Source: Tamlana sp. I1
GTDB lineage: Bacteria; Bacteroidota; Bacteroidia; Flavobacteriales; Flavobacteriaceae
Reading direction: 5' to 3'
NCBI RefSeq assembly: GCF_015355625.1
Contig: NZ_JACLAF010000015.1
Span: 1 to 64,000, forward strand
Length of the DNA: 64,000 bases
Shown here in pieces: positions 20,442 to 29,331 of the stretch. Below the pieces are notes generated by a model. It made no database searches, was not told where the DNA came from, and saw nothing but the letters and a program-made list of their open reading frames with translations. Position numbers and translations under genes: made by a program. Numbering within the stretch: position 1 is the first letter of the stretch; every line of letters begins with the position of its first letter.

Positions 20442-22130
20442 TTATCCATTCATAGAAATTAAGAACTCTTCATTGTTTTTTGTTTGTTTGAAGCGTTCGT
20501 TAATAAACTCCATGGCTTCAACAGGATTCATATCCGCAAGGTATTTACGCATTACCCACATACGTTGTACGGTGGTTTCGTCTAATAAAATATCGTCTCG
20601 ACGTGTACTTGATGAAGTTAAATCGATAGCAGGGAAAATTCTACGGTTAGAAATTTTTCTATCCAATTGAAGTTCCATATTACCAGTTCCTTTAAACTCT
20701 TCGAAAATAACTTCGTCCATTTTAGAACCAGTTTCGGTAAGTGCTGTAGCGATAATGGTTAAAGAACCACCATTTTCAATATTACGAGCTGCACCAAAGA
20801 AACGTTTTGGTTTGTGTAAAGCATTCGCATCCACACCACCACTTAATATTTTTCCAGATGCTGGTTGAACGGTGTTATAAGCTCTAGCTAAACGCGTGAT
20901 AGAATCTAGTAAAATAACCACATCATGACCACATTCAACCAATCGTTTTGCTTTTTCAAGAACGATATTTGCAATTTTAACGTGTTCGTGAGCTTCTTTA
21001 TCAAAGGTAGAAGCAATCACTTCGCCACGTACATTACGTTGCATGTCTGTTACCTCTTCCGGACGTTCATCAATTAATAAAATCATTTGGTAAACTTCAG
21101 GATGATTTGCAGCGATAGCATTCGCAACATCCTTAAGTAACATGGTTTTACCTGTTTTTGGTTGCGAAACAATCATACCACGTTGCCCTTTTCCGATAGG
21201 AGAAAATAAATCCATGATACGTGTAGAAATCGTGCTTTGTTTTTCTGCAAGATTAAACTTTTCATCAGGGAACAATGGGGTTAAATGCTCAAAAGATACA
21301 CGGTCTCTAACAACATTAGGGTTTTGACCGTTAATTTTACTCACCTTAATTAAAGGGAAATATTTTTCGCCTTCTTTTGGCGGACGTACATGACCTAAAA
21401 CCGTATCGCCAGTTTTTAAACCAAACAAACGAATTTGCGATTGCGATACATAAATATCATCAGGTGACGATAAATAGTTGTAATCTGAAGATCGTAAAAA
21501 CCCATAACCATCTTGCATGATGTCTAGAACACCTTCACTTTCAATAATGGCATCAAATTCAAAATCAGGTTCGCGATAACGGTTTCTGTTGTCTTTATTG
21601 CCTTTATCAACATTACCATTTTTTTGGTTTTTATGCTGATTTTTATTTTGGTTCGGATTATTTTGACTTCTAGGATTTGGTTTATTTGGTCCTTCGTTTT
21701 GGTTTTTGGCCTTTGGCGAATTCGTTTTTTTAGGCGCTTCCTTTTGTGCTTTTTTAGGCGCTTCAGTTGGAGCAGTCTCTGCTTTTGGTGCTTCGATACT
21801 TTGCTCAACTTGTTGAGGTTCTGTTGTTGTTTTCTCCTCTGCTTTTGGCGGGGTGTTTCTAACAGGCTTTTGTACGCGCTGTCTAGGTTTTCTAGCAGGC
21901 TTTACGTCTTTAGTTTCTTTGTTTTCTGTTGCTTTTTCAGCTTCAACAGGCGCTGAAGGTGTTGGTGCAACGGCAGCTTTAACAGCCTTAGGGTCTGCAG
22001 CCTGCTGATCTAATATTTGATATACTAAATCTAACTTTTTAAGTGAACGGTATTTAGAAACGTTCAGTTTTTTAGCAATCTCCTGTAAATCAGCGAGTTT
22101 CTTTTCTTTTAATTGTGAAATTTCAAACAT
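20442..22130 (-). CDS. rho: transcription termination factor Rho with disordered insert
   Basis: A 562-residue Rho, about 140 residues longer than E. coli Rho. Residues 1-45 are the Rho-N helical domain ([21 protein letters not shown]). Residues 45-190 are a low-complexity insert rich in K, P, Q and N, with runs such as [13 protein letters not shown]. The RNA-binding cold-shock domain follows ([20 protein letters not shown]), then the ATPase with P-loop [11 protein letters not shown] and the Q/R-loop region. Rho ends untranslated RNAs as a hexamer. Bacteroidota Rho proteins with such inserts have been reported to phase-separate; whether this one does is inference. Convergent with nothing; divergent from the DUF4293 gene. 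Confidence 0.97.
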   Translation of the reverse strand: MFEISQLKEKKLADLQEIAKKLNVSKYRSLKKLDLVYQILDQQAADPKAVKAAVAPTPSAPVEAEKATENKETKDVKPARKPRQRVQKPVRNTPPKAEEKTTTEPQQVEQSIEAPKAETAPTEAPKKAQKEAPKKTNSPKAKNQNEGPNKPNPRSQNNPNQNKNQHKNQKNGNVDKGNKDNRNRYREPDFEFDAIIESEGVLDIMQDGYGFLRSSDYNYLSSPDDIYVSQSQIRLFGLKTGDTVLGHVRPPKEGEKYFPLIKVSKINGQNPNVVRDRVSFEHLTPLFPDEKFNLAEKQSTISTRIMDLFSPIGKGQRGMIVSQPKTGKTMLLKDVANAIAANHPEVYQMILLIDERPEEVTDMQRNVRGEVIASTFDKEAHEHVKIANIVLEKAKRLVECGHDVVILLDSITRLARAYNTVQPASGKILSGGVDANALHKPKRFFGAARNIENGGSLTIIATALTETGSKMDEVIFEEFKGTGNMELQLDRKISNRRIFPAIDLTSSSTRRDDILLDETTVQRMWVMRKYLADMNPVEAMEFINERFKQTKNNEEFLISMNG

Positions 22131-22284
22131 TGATGTTTAATTGAATATATTGTTGAGAACACTTACTTGAGTTATTCTGAAAAATTGAATTTTATTCTGA
22201 AGATTTAATCGCTTGTTTTTGCGACTGTTGAGAATTATTACTGCAATTATACAACTTTATTTTATTTTTCTGCATTAATTCTTT

Positions 22285-22292
22285 TATTTTTG
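22285..22292 (+). promoter_or_regulatory. -7 element of the DUF4293 gene
   Basis: TATTTTTG, an exact TAnnTTTG match, 24 bases before the ATG at 22316. Confidence 0.5.
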
Positions 22293-22315
22293 CTGTCTAG
22301 AATTAAAAAATAAAT

Positions 22316-22726
22316 ATGCTACAACGTATTCAAACCATCTACCTTTTATTAGCCGCAGGAGTATCTGGCGGATTAATTTTTGCGTTTGAATTATGGACAA
22401 CAGAAGCAGGTGTAAAAGTTTTTGCAGCCGATACCAGTTATGTGTTTGCCGCTTTTTTAACTTCGGCTTTGTTTTCGGTAGTTTCTATATTTCGATACAA
22501 AAACAGGAAGTCCCAATTTATGTTGGGGCGACTTAATATCATATTAAACTTTATTTTATTAGGCTTTTTTGTGTATTTATCTCTAAATGTATCTGGAGAA
22601 ACGGCGGTTTCTGAGAAAGGTATTGGGATGCTTCTCCCCATTGTTTCTATCGTGTTTTTGGCTTTAGCCAATAAGGCCATCAAGAAGGATGAAGACCTCG
22701 TAAAATCTGTAGATAGATTACGTTAA
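22316..22726 (+). CDS. DUF4293 family membrane protein
   Basis: A 136-residue protein with four membrane helices (about 7-26, 40-60, 73-92 and 102-120) that opens with MLQRIQTIYLLLAAGVSG, the hallmark opening of the DUF4293 family restricted to Bacteroidota. Its charged tail (KKDEDLVKSVDRLR) is also typical, with the conserved SVDRLR end. Function unknown. In this phylum the gene is commonly found next to rho, as here (divergent, 185 bases apart). It has its own promoter and a terminator at 22755. Confidence 0.85.
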   Translation: MLQRIQTIYLLLAAGVSGGLIFAFELWTTEAGVKVFAADTSYVFAAFLTSALFSVVSIFRYKNRKSQFMLGRLNIILNFILLGFFVYLSLNVSGETAVSEKGIGMLLPIVSIVFLALANKAIKKDEDLVKSVDRLR

Positions 22727-22754
22727 ACCTAAAATCTTAGTAGTATTAGTGCGT

Positions 22755-22785
22755 AAACCCAAGGTGAAGATCTTGGGTTTTTTTA
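22755..22785 (+). terminator. terminator of the DUF4293 gene
   Basis: AAACCCAAG pairs with CTTGGGTTT and is followed by a T7 run on the plus strand, about 30 bases past the stop. Confidence 0.85.
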
Positions 22786-23040
22786 TATCTAATAGCCTTC
22801 CCTAATCCCTCCAACCGAGGAAATACTCGATTCTAAATAGATCCTGCAATTTGCACTCCTAAATAGAAGCTAAGTGCTTAAATAGGAGTCTGATATGTCG
22901 CTTAGTTTTTTTTGTTTCTTTGAGCAGTATCGAAATGTTAATGTGTTTTTGTTGAAGGTCTTTAGTGTAGGGTATAAGGAGTGTTTTTACTTAATCTCTA
23001 ATTGAATAAAATAGTTAGCCCTGAATAACTTTTATAAACA

Positions 23041-23071
23041 AAAAAAGCCTGGAATAGTTCCAGACTTTTTA
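23041..23071 (-). terminator. terminator downstream of the FKBP gene
   Basis: AGCCTGGAA pairs with TTCCAGACT (one mismatch) around three bases. A runs to the left and T runs to the right, so it could stop transcription in both directions. Confidence 0.65.
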
Positions 23072-23175
23072 TAATTTTTCCTGTTTTAGTTTCTCTAGAA
23101 GTGAGAAACACTTAATTACTTTTAGTTGTAATTAAGTCCTTCACAACTGGGAAGGATTTAGGAAGGGCTTTTGCC

Positions 23176-23604
23176 TTATTTTATTTCAACAAGTTCTAGG
23201 TCGAACGTTAAATCGTGTCCTGCTAAAGGGTGGTTAGCATCAACAACAATAAAATCGTCGTGAACTTCGGCCACTCTAAATTGAACTTCTCTTCCTTCTG
23301 GATCTTTTGAAGCTAATCCCATGCCAACTTCAGGAGTCATTTCTGGTGGTAATTGTTCTTTTTTTACTTCATACAACAATTCTTGTCTCACATCGCCGTA
23401 AGCTTCGGCAACAGGAATATTAATTGTTTTTTTCTCGTTTACTTTCATGTCAATCATACCTTTTTCAAAACCAGGAATAAGCATCCCTTGACCAAGAGTA
23501 ACTTCTAAAGGTTCTCTCTCTAAAGAGCTGTCAAAAATTTGACCATCTGCTAATTTTCCTGTGTAATGTACTTTTACGGTATCATTTTCTTTTACTTGAC
23601 TCAT
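23176..23604 (-). CDS. FKBP-type peptidyl-prolyl isomerase, SlyD-like
   Basis: A 142-residue cytoplasmic FKBP with the SlyD layout. The opening VKENDTVKVHYTGKLADGQ and FDSSLEREPL form the FKBP core. LIPGFEKGMIDMKVNEKK is the loop before the insert-in-flap domain (about residues 70-125, PVAEAYGD...MGLASKD), and FIVVDANHPLAGHDLTFDLEL closes the core. SlyD proteins isomerise proline bonds and act as folding helpers, some also binding metal. The histidine-rich metal tail of E. coli SlyD is absent. Single gene. Confidence 0.93.
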   Translation of the reverse strand: MSQVKENDTVKVHYTGKLADGQIFDSSLEREPLEVTLGQGMLIPGFEKGMIDMKVNEKKTINIPVAEAYGDVRQELLYEVKKEQLPPEMTPEVGMGLASKDPEGREVQFRVAEVHDDFIVVDANHPLAGHDLTFDLELVEIK

Positions 23605-23996
23605 AAATATAATTATGTTTACTTTTTTATAAGTGGGCTAAATTACGATTTATGGATTTAAAGCGGCAATTTTATACGTTAAATACTGTTAATTTGGAGA
23701 AGATTCAAAGTTACAGAGTTAGAACCTTAGAAGTTAGAAAGTAAAAAAAATCACAAAGAGGCAAGTTTAAAAGACATATTAGCCTAGAGTTTATAGTTTA
23801 ATGCTAAAGGTTTAGAGTTTGAAAGCTCCAAATTTTCAAAGATGGAATTACGTATAGCCAATGGCTACTTCCTCTGTATACATTCTACTGGAGTTTAGTT
23901 GTTAAGATGGTTTGTTGTGTAATACGATTCGTGATAATTTGTGGAATTTATGTTTTTTATTTCTAGTTTCAAGACGAAGTACAACTTACCAAAAAC
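23605..23996. other. intergenic region, no feature seen
   Basis: About 390 bases between two minus-strand genes. I see no ORF, convincing hairpin or member of the repeat families found elsewhere in the window. Confidence 0.4.
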
Positions 23997-24500
23997 TTAC
24001 CTCGGATGACGCACCGGAAATTCAATAACTTCCAGATTCTCTATTTTTTTTCCGTCTATAGTAAAACGCAGCATGGTTCTAACTTTATGGAAGCCATGTT
24101 TTCCAACTGCGCCAGGATTCATATGAATTAAGTTTAACTTTTTGTCGGGCATCACTTTTAAAATATGGGAATGACCTGAAATGAATATTCGTGGCGGATT
24201 TTGTTTAATATCATCTAAAACGCGTAAGTTGTATTTAGGAGGGTAGCCGCCAATATGCGTAATCCAAACATCGACATCTTCACATTTAAAACGGTTGTGT
24301 TCAGGGAATTCACCACGTATTTTGGCTTCGTCAATATTACCATAAACGCCGCGAAGTGGTTTTAGTGCTTTAATAGCATCGGTGACTTTTAAATCGCCAA
24401 TATCGCCAGCATGCCAAACCTCGTCTACTTGCTTTACGTATTTTAAAATGTCGTCGTCTATATAACTGTGGGTATCAGAAAGGAGTAATATTTTTGTCAT
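23997..24500 (-). CDS. metallophosphoesterase, YfcE/MJ0936 family
   Basis: A 167-residue calcineurin-like phosphoesterase with the five family motifs in order: SDTHSYID (about 8-15), HAGDIGD (about 30-36), YGNIDE (about 55), THIGGYP (about 81) and SGHSHI (about 109). These bind two divalent metals. Small members hydrolyse phosphodiesters such as bis-pNPP; the physiological substrate is unknown. Cytoplasmic, single gene, with divergent truA upstream across a 404-base gap that carries a structured repeat. Confidence 0.9.
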   Translation of the reverse strand: MTKILLLSDTHSYIDDDILKYVKQVDEVWHAGDIGDLKVTDAIKALKPLRGVYGNIDEAKIRGEFPEHNRFKCEDVDVWITHIGGYPPKYNLRVLDDIKQNPPRIFISGHSHILKVMPDKKLNLIHMNPGAVGKHGFHKVRTMLRFTIDGKKIENLEVIEFPVRHPR

Positions 24501-24677
24501 TTCGTGTGGTTTCGGCTTGTAAAGTTATGGATTATTGCCTTAATTTATTGACTTCGCTATAGCGCATTAAACTTTATTTTTGGTTTTATTATGTTAGTTT
24601 TAAAACTTCACGTATTTACAATAACAACTTGTTTGCTTAAATGGTAAATGTTTATTTTGAAGGAAAGATAAATGCTG

Positions 24678-24770
24678 GTTGGGCACTGCGTTAGGGATTG
24701 CAGCGGCATCCTTTTTTGAGGTAGGAAAAAAAGATATAGCGGAAAGCCCGACCCTTAGGGGAACGCCCAA
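24678..24770 (+). ncRNA. structured intergenic element, possibly Flavo-1-like
   Basis: About 90 bases, markedly more GC-rich than their surroundings. GGTTGGGC (24678) pairs with GCCCGACC (24746-24753) with one G-U/A exception, and an inner ATCCTTTTTT/AAAAAAGAT stem lies between. Elements with this GGGCACTGCGTTAGGG...GCGGAAAGCCCGACCC pattern recur between genes in Flavobacteriaceae; I believe they correspond to, or resemble, the published Flavo-1 RNA motif, but this is from memory. It could equally be a mobile repeat. The transcribed strand is uncertain. Confidence 0.45.
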
Positions 24771-24873
24771 ATTTTAGACATCATTATATTTGAAGTTTTC
24801 GGTGCTTGATTTTGCCTTAAAATCTTTTAATATAGAATTAAGATTCGGACTTCTTAACATGCTTAAAACTGCC

Positions 24874-24881
24874 TATCTTTG
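24874..24881 (+). promoter_or_regulatory. -7 element that fixes the truA start
   Basis: TATCTTTG, an exact TAnnTTTG match. Transcription from it would begin near 24887, downstream of the GTG at 24881. That GTG therefore cannot be the start, and TTG at 24905 is favoured. Confidence 0.55.
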
Positions 24882-24904
24882 TGGTTTTAATAAATAGAGC
24901 AGAA

Positions 24905-25648
24905 TTGAGGTATTTTATTGAACTTTCTTATAACGGACAAGCTTATCACGGTTGGCAAAACCAGCCCAACGCGATTTCTGTACAGGAGGTTTTAGAAAAA
25001 GCATTGTCTACTATTTTAGGAGAAAATATTGCCATAATGGGCGCAGGACGTACGGATGCAGGCGTACATGCTAGCCAGATGTTTGCTCATTTTGATACCG
25101 ATGCTGCGTTTAATAATGATAAATTACTGTATAAACTCAATTCGTTTTTGCCGGTTGATGTGGCTGTGCATTCGGTTTTTAAAGTGAAACCTGAAGCGCA
25201 TACACGTTTTGATGCGCTTAGCAGACAGTATTTATATAGGGTGACTTTAAAGAAAAATGTGTTTAATTTTGAACACACCTATTTTGTGAAGAAAGCGCTT
25301 GATGTAGATAAAATGAATGAAGCTTCGAAAATTTTATTAACGTATAAAGATTTTCAATGCTTTTCGAAAAGTAATACCGACGTAAAAACGTATAATTGTG
25401 ATATTATGAAAGCAGAATGGTTTTTTAAAGACGAAGAACTTCATTTTGTGATTAAAGCCAATCGGTTTTTACGAAATATGGTGCGAGCCATTGTGGGCAC
25501 GATGATTAATATAGGATTGGGGAAAATGGAAGTTGAAGCTTTGCACAACATCATCCAATCTAAAAGTAGAGGAGAAGCTGGATTTTCGGTTCCGGCGCAT
25601 GGCTTATTTTTAACACATATTGAATATCCAGAAGATATAAAACTATAA
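24905..25648 (+). CDS. truA: tRNA pseudouridine synthase A
   Basis: TruA isomerises uridines 38-40 in the tRNA anticodon arm. The catalytic aspartate is in GAGRTDAGVHA. The opening LRYFIELSYNGQAYHGWQ and closing GLFLTHIEYPE are typical, and the length of 247 residues is normal. The frame is open from GTG 24881, but family members begin with (M)RYFIELSYNG, and a -7 element overlaps that GTG, so I take TTG at 24905 as the start. The stop is directly followed by the ATG of the ABC exporter gene, so the two are co-transcribed. Confidence 0.92.
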   Translation: MRYFIELSYNGQAYHGWQNQPNAISVQEVLEKALSTILGENIAIMGAGRTDAGVHASQMFAHFDTDAAFNNDKLLYKLNSFLPVDVAVHSVFKVKPEAHTRFDALSRQYLYRVTLKKNVFNFEHTYFVKKALDVDKMNEASKILLTYKDFQCFSKSNTDVKTYNCDIMKAEWFFKDEELHFVIKANRFLRNMVRAIVGTMINIGLGKMEVEALHNIIQSKSRGEAGFSVPAHGLFLTHIEYPEDIKL

Positions 25649-27418
25649 ATGAGTAAACCAAAAGAAAATATTTTTGACATTCAGCTTTTTAAGCGTCTTT
25701 TTGAATACATAAAACCCTATAAAATTGTTTTTTACAGTTTGATTGTTTTGGTGATTTTATTAGCTGCATTAAGTGCTGCTACGCCTTATTTAACCAAGTT
25801 TGCAATAGACGATAGTATTACAAATAAAGCAGAAAAGGACTTTTTGTTTTACATTGTTTTAATGTTGGGCGTACTAATTGTTTCAACGGTTTTTCAGCTT
25901 TTATTTATTTATTATGCCACGTGGTTGGGGCAAAATTTGGTAGTTGATGTACGTGTTAAACTATTCAACCATTTGCTGAAGTTTAAAATGAAGTATTACG
26001 ATAATTCTTCGGTAGGGGTTTTAATTACACGAGCCGTAACCGATATGGAACGTATTGCCGATATTTTTGGACAAGGGCTTTTTATGATTGTACGCGATTT
26101 ACTGACTATGGTGGTGGTTTTTGGTGTTATGGTGTACATCAATTTAAAATTAAGCCTGATTGTATTTGCCATGTTACCGCTTTTACTTTATGCTACGCGA
26201 TTGTTTCAAAAATACATGAAAAAGGCTTTTGAGGAAGTTAGAACCGAAGTATCAAACTTAAATTCTTTTGTTCAAGAGCGTTTAACAGGGATGAAAATTT
26301 TACAGCTGTTTACACGCGAAAAAATTGAATATGATAATTTTAAAGCCATAAACGCCCGCCATAAAAAAGGCTGGCTAAAAACGGTTTGGTACAACTCGAT
26401 TTTCTTTCCGTTAGCCGATTTGTCGGCATCCATAACCATTGGTTTGGTGGCTTGGTATGGTGGTTTAAATGTGGTTTTAAAAGGTGGCGCCGTGTCGCAA
26501 GGTGATTTAATTGCCTTTATCATGTTTATTCCCATGCTTTTTAGACCATTACGACAAATTGCCGATAAGTTTAATACACTGCAAATGGGGATGGTTGCTG
26601 CAACCAGAGTTTTTAAAGTGATTGATACGACATCGCAAATTGATGATCACGGCACCAAAGTAGCAACCCATTTTAAAGGGGATATAGCATTTGAAAAAGT
26701 CCATTTTAATTATGTTGAAGATGAAGCTGTTTTAAAAGGGATTTCTTTTGAAGTAAAAGCTGGAGAAACCGTTGCCATTGTTGGTGCAACAGGAGCAGGA
26801 AAATCGACAATAATTAATTTATTGAATCGTTTTTACGAAATTAAATCGGGCGCTATTTTAGTTGATGGGCTTAATATAAAAGAAGTCACTTTAGCGTCGT
26901 TAAGAACACAAATAGCTGTGGTTTTGCAAGATGTATTTTTGTTTGCAGACACCATCATGAATAACATTACATTGAATCATCCAGAAATTACTGAAGCTCA
27001 AGTGTATCAAGCGGCCAAAGATATTGGGATTCATGATTTTATTATGACACTTCCAAACGGCTACAATTATAATGTTAAAGAACGTGGTATTATGTTGTCT
27101 TCTGGTCAGCGCCAATTAATTTCGTTTTTAAGAGCTTATGTTACCAACCCGAGTATTTTGGTTTTAGATGAAGCGACTTCTTCTGTCGATTCGTATTCTG
27201 AGCAACTAATTCAAAATGCCACCGATAAAATCACAAAAGGGCGTACTTCGATTGTAATTGCCCACAGACTAGCAACCATCCAGAAAGCAGATAAAATTAT
27301 TGTTATGGATTTGGGTGAAATTGTAGAACAAGGCACCCATGAGGAACTTCTTAAAAAAGAAAATGGCTACTATAAAAACTTGTATGAAGTACAGTTTTTG
27401 AAGGAGCATGTGGCTTAG
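25649..27418 (+). CDS. ABC exporter, fused permease-ATPase (MdlB-like)
   Basis: A 589-residue half-transporter. Six helices occupy residues about 20-310, and the nucleotide-binding domain about 340-580. Walker A is VGATGAGKST, the signature LSSGQRQL, and Walker B ILVLDEATSSVDS, followed by the switch histidine in IVIAHRLATI. It should work as a homodimer or heterodimer exporting lipids, drugs or peptides; the substrate is not readable. The ATG follows the truA stop with no gap. The repeat array at 27434 begins 16 bases after its stop. Confidence 0.94.
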   Translation: MSKPKENIFDIQLFKRLFEYIKPYKIVFYSLIVLVILLAALSAATPYLTKFAIDDSITNKAEKDFLFYIVLMLGVLIVSTVFQLLFIYYATWLGQNLVVDVRVKLFNHLLKFKMKYYDNSSVGVLITRAVTDMERIADIFGQGLFMIVRDLLTMVVVFGVMVYINLKLSLIVFAMLPLLLYATRLFQKYMKKAFEEVRTEVSNLNSFVQERLTGMKILQLFTREKIEYDNFKAINARHKKGWLKTVWYNSIFFPLADLSASITIGLVAWYGGLNVVLKGGAVSQGDLIAFIMFIPMLFRPLRQIADKFNTLQMGMVAATRVFKVIDTTSQIDDHGTKVATHFKGDIAFEKVHFNYVEDEAVLKGISFEVKAGETVAIVGATGAGKSTIINLLNRFYEIKSGAILVDGLNIKEVTLASLRTQIAVVLQDVFLFADTIMNNITLNHPEITEAQVYQAAKDIGIHDFIMTLPNGYNYNVKERGIMLSSGQRQLISFLRAYVTNPSILVLDEATSSVDSYSEQLIQNATDKITKGRTSIVIAHRLATIQKADKIIVMDLGEIVEQGTHEELLKKENGYYKNLYEVQFLKEHVA

Positions 27419-27433
27419 GTTTTTACGGCAGAC

Positions 27434-28490
27434 TTCTCGATACAATTTTCTATTGAAAATCACTCGAAGTCACAAAAGCACGATGTCAGTTCGAGTGATG
27501 CGACCTTAGGAGTATTGTATCGAGAACAGTTTTTTAATAGGACACATTAATTGTTTTAAAGCTTCTCGATACAATTCCGAAAAAAAATCGGAATCACTCG
27601 AAGTGACAAAAAAAAGCACGATGTCGGTTCGAGTGATGCGACCATAGGAGCGTCGTATCGAGAACAGATTTTTAATAGGTTACTTTAATTATTTTAAAGC
27701 TTCTCGATACAATTCCGAAAAAAAATCGAAAATCACTCGAAGTGACAAAAAACACGATGTCAGTTCGAGTGATGCGACCTTAGGAGCGTTGTGTCGAGAA
27801 CAGATTTTTAAAAGGATACATTAATTTTTTTAAAGCTTCTCGATACAATTCCGAAGAAAAATCGGAATCACTCGAAGCGACAAAAAGCACGATGTCGGTT
27901 CGAGTGATGCGACCTTAGGAGCATTGTATCGAGAACAGTTTTTTGAAATAGAACATATTAATTGTTTTAAAGCTTCTCGATACAATTCCGAAGAAAAATC
28001 GGAATCACTCGAAGTGACAAAAAGAAACAGGTTGTCAGTTCGAGTGATGCGACCTTAGGAGCATTGTGTCGAGAACAGTTTTTTGAAATAGAATATATTA
28101 ATTGTTTTAAAGCTTCTCGATACAATTCCGAAGAAAAATGAGGAACCATTCGAAGTGACAAAAAGCACGATGTCAGTTCGAGTGATGCGACTTTAGGGGC
28201 ATTGTACCGAGAACAGTTTTTTGGAATAGGATATATTAATTGCGCTAAAGCTTCTCAATACAATTCCGAAAAAAAATCGGAATTACTCGAAGTGACAAAA
28301 GCACGATGTCGGTTCGAGTGATGCAACCTTAGGAGCATCGTATCGAGAACAGTTTTTTGAAATAGAATATATTAATTGCACTAAAGCTTCTCGATACAAT
28401 TCCGAAAAAAAATCGGAATTACTCGAAGTAACAAAAAGCACGATGTCAGTTCGAGTGGTGCGACCATAGGAGCATCGTATCGAGAACAGT
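27434..28490. repeat. tandem array of eight ~136-bp palindromic repeats
   Basis: Eight units begin with TTCTCGATACAAT or a variant at 27434, 27563, 27701, 27837, 27974, 28114, 28252 and 28388. Each unit has two half-elements facing opposite ways. Half A reads TTCTCGATACAATTCCGA...ACTCGAAGTGACA, then a short spacer with GCACGATG, then half B GTCAGTTCGAGTG...GTATCGAGAA, then a ~38-base AT-rich spacer. The ends of A and B are reverse complements, and the middles differ, each with its own small hairpin. No ORF within it is credible. Confidence 0.95.
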
Positions 28491-28508
28491 TTTCATTCAA
28501 ATTAAAAA

Positions 28509-29294
28509 CTATGCCAAATCCTTTCGTATTAAAGCATTCAGCTCGTTTGTATCTTCGTAAACCACAAAATCACCATCTTTAAAATAAGAAATATGTCCAG
28601 TTTCTTCACTAACCACTAAAGCTAAAGCATCTGTTTTTTCAGAAACACCAATGGCTGCTCTGTGGCGTAAACCAAAGCGTTTTGGGATGTTTTTCTCGTT
28701 ATTTACAGGAAGAATTACACGGGTGGCTTTTACTGTATTATGGTTAACTATAATGGCGCCATCGTGCAACGGGCTATTTTTAAAAAAGATACTTTCAATA
28801 ATAGGTTGAGTGACTTTAATATTCATTTCGTCGCCAGACTCTGAAAGGAAATCGAGGTTGTTGTTGCGTTCAAAAACAATTAATGCGCCTGTTTTAGACA
28901 TCGACATTTTATTGCAAGCCGAAATTATAGCATCTACATCGGTGTCGTTCGTGTCTTCTGTTTTTAGAAAATTAAATTGTTTTAATAATTTACCACGACG
29001 TCCAAAATTGGTGGAGCCTACCATGAGTAGAAACTTTCTTATTTCGGGTTGAAAAACCACTATAAGCGCAATAATTCCCACCTTCATAAACCCTCCGAAA
29101 ATGCTAGTAAGCAGTTCCATGTTCAGGAAATCGGTTAATCGCCAAGCCCCATAAATTATAATTATTCCAATAAAAATATTGATGGCTACCGTGCCTTTTA
29201 CCAAGCGGTACAAATAATAGAGGAGTAGAGCAACAAGAATAACATCGATAATATCTACGACGGTAAATTTTAGAATGTCTTTAAAAATATCCAA
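28509..29294 (-). CDS. cdaA: diadenylate cyclase CdaA
   Basis: A 261-residue c-di-AMP synthase. Three N-terminal helices (about 12-90) anchor it, and the DAC domain spans about 100-250. SPLHDGAIIV carries the DGA motif and FGLRHRAAIGVSE the RHR motif, both required for joining two ATP molecules. c-di-AMP governs potassium uptake, osmotic balance and cell-wall state. It follows a lipoprotein gene and folP on the same strand; the folP-cdaA pairing is common in Bacteroidota. No CdaR-type regulator is next to it. The repeat array lies directly downstream. Confidence 0.96.
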   Translation of the reverse strand: MDIFKDILKFTVVDIIDVILVALLLYYLYRLVKGTVAINIFIGIIIIYGAWRLTDFLNMELLTSIFGGFMKVGIIALIVVFQPEIRKFLLMVGSTNFGRRGKLLKQFNFLKTEDTNDTDVDAIISACNKMSMSKTGALIVFERNNNLDFLSESGDEMNIKVTQPIIESIFFKNSPLHDGAIIVNHNTVKATRVILPVNNEKNIPKRFGLRHRAAIGVSEKTDALALVVSEETGHISYFKDGDFVVYEDTNELNALIRKDLA

Positions 29295-29331
29295 TGGTGG
29301 CGGGGTTTTTGGTAAATTTAGTAAATTAAGG

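Larger units (their letters stand above)
22727..23175. other. intergenic region with several hairpins
   Basis: No protein gene. It holds the DUF4293 terminator (22755-22785), a hairpin ACTCCTA/TAGGAGT near 22857-22892, a bidirectional terminator (23041-23071), and a 10-bp perfect hairpin ACTTAATTAC/GTAATTAAGT at 23110-23137 close to the FKBP stop. Confidence 0.5.

Noticed and set aside
27967-28161. 64-codon ORF in the palindromic array
   Set aside because: It reads through repeat units; the reading frame is a by-product of the repeated sequence and has no start signal.
27434-28490. CRISPR array
   Set aside because: Units are ~136 bases, themselves imperfect inverted repeats, with similar AT-rich spacers rather than unique 30-40 base spacers, and no cas genes are in the window.
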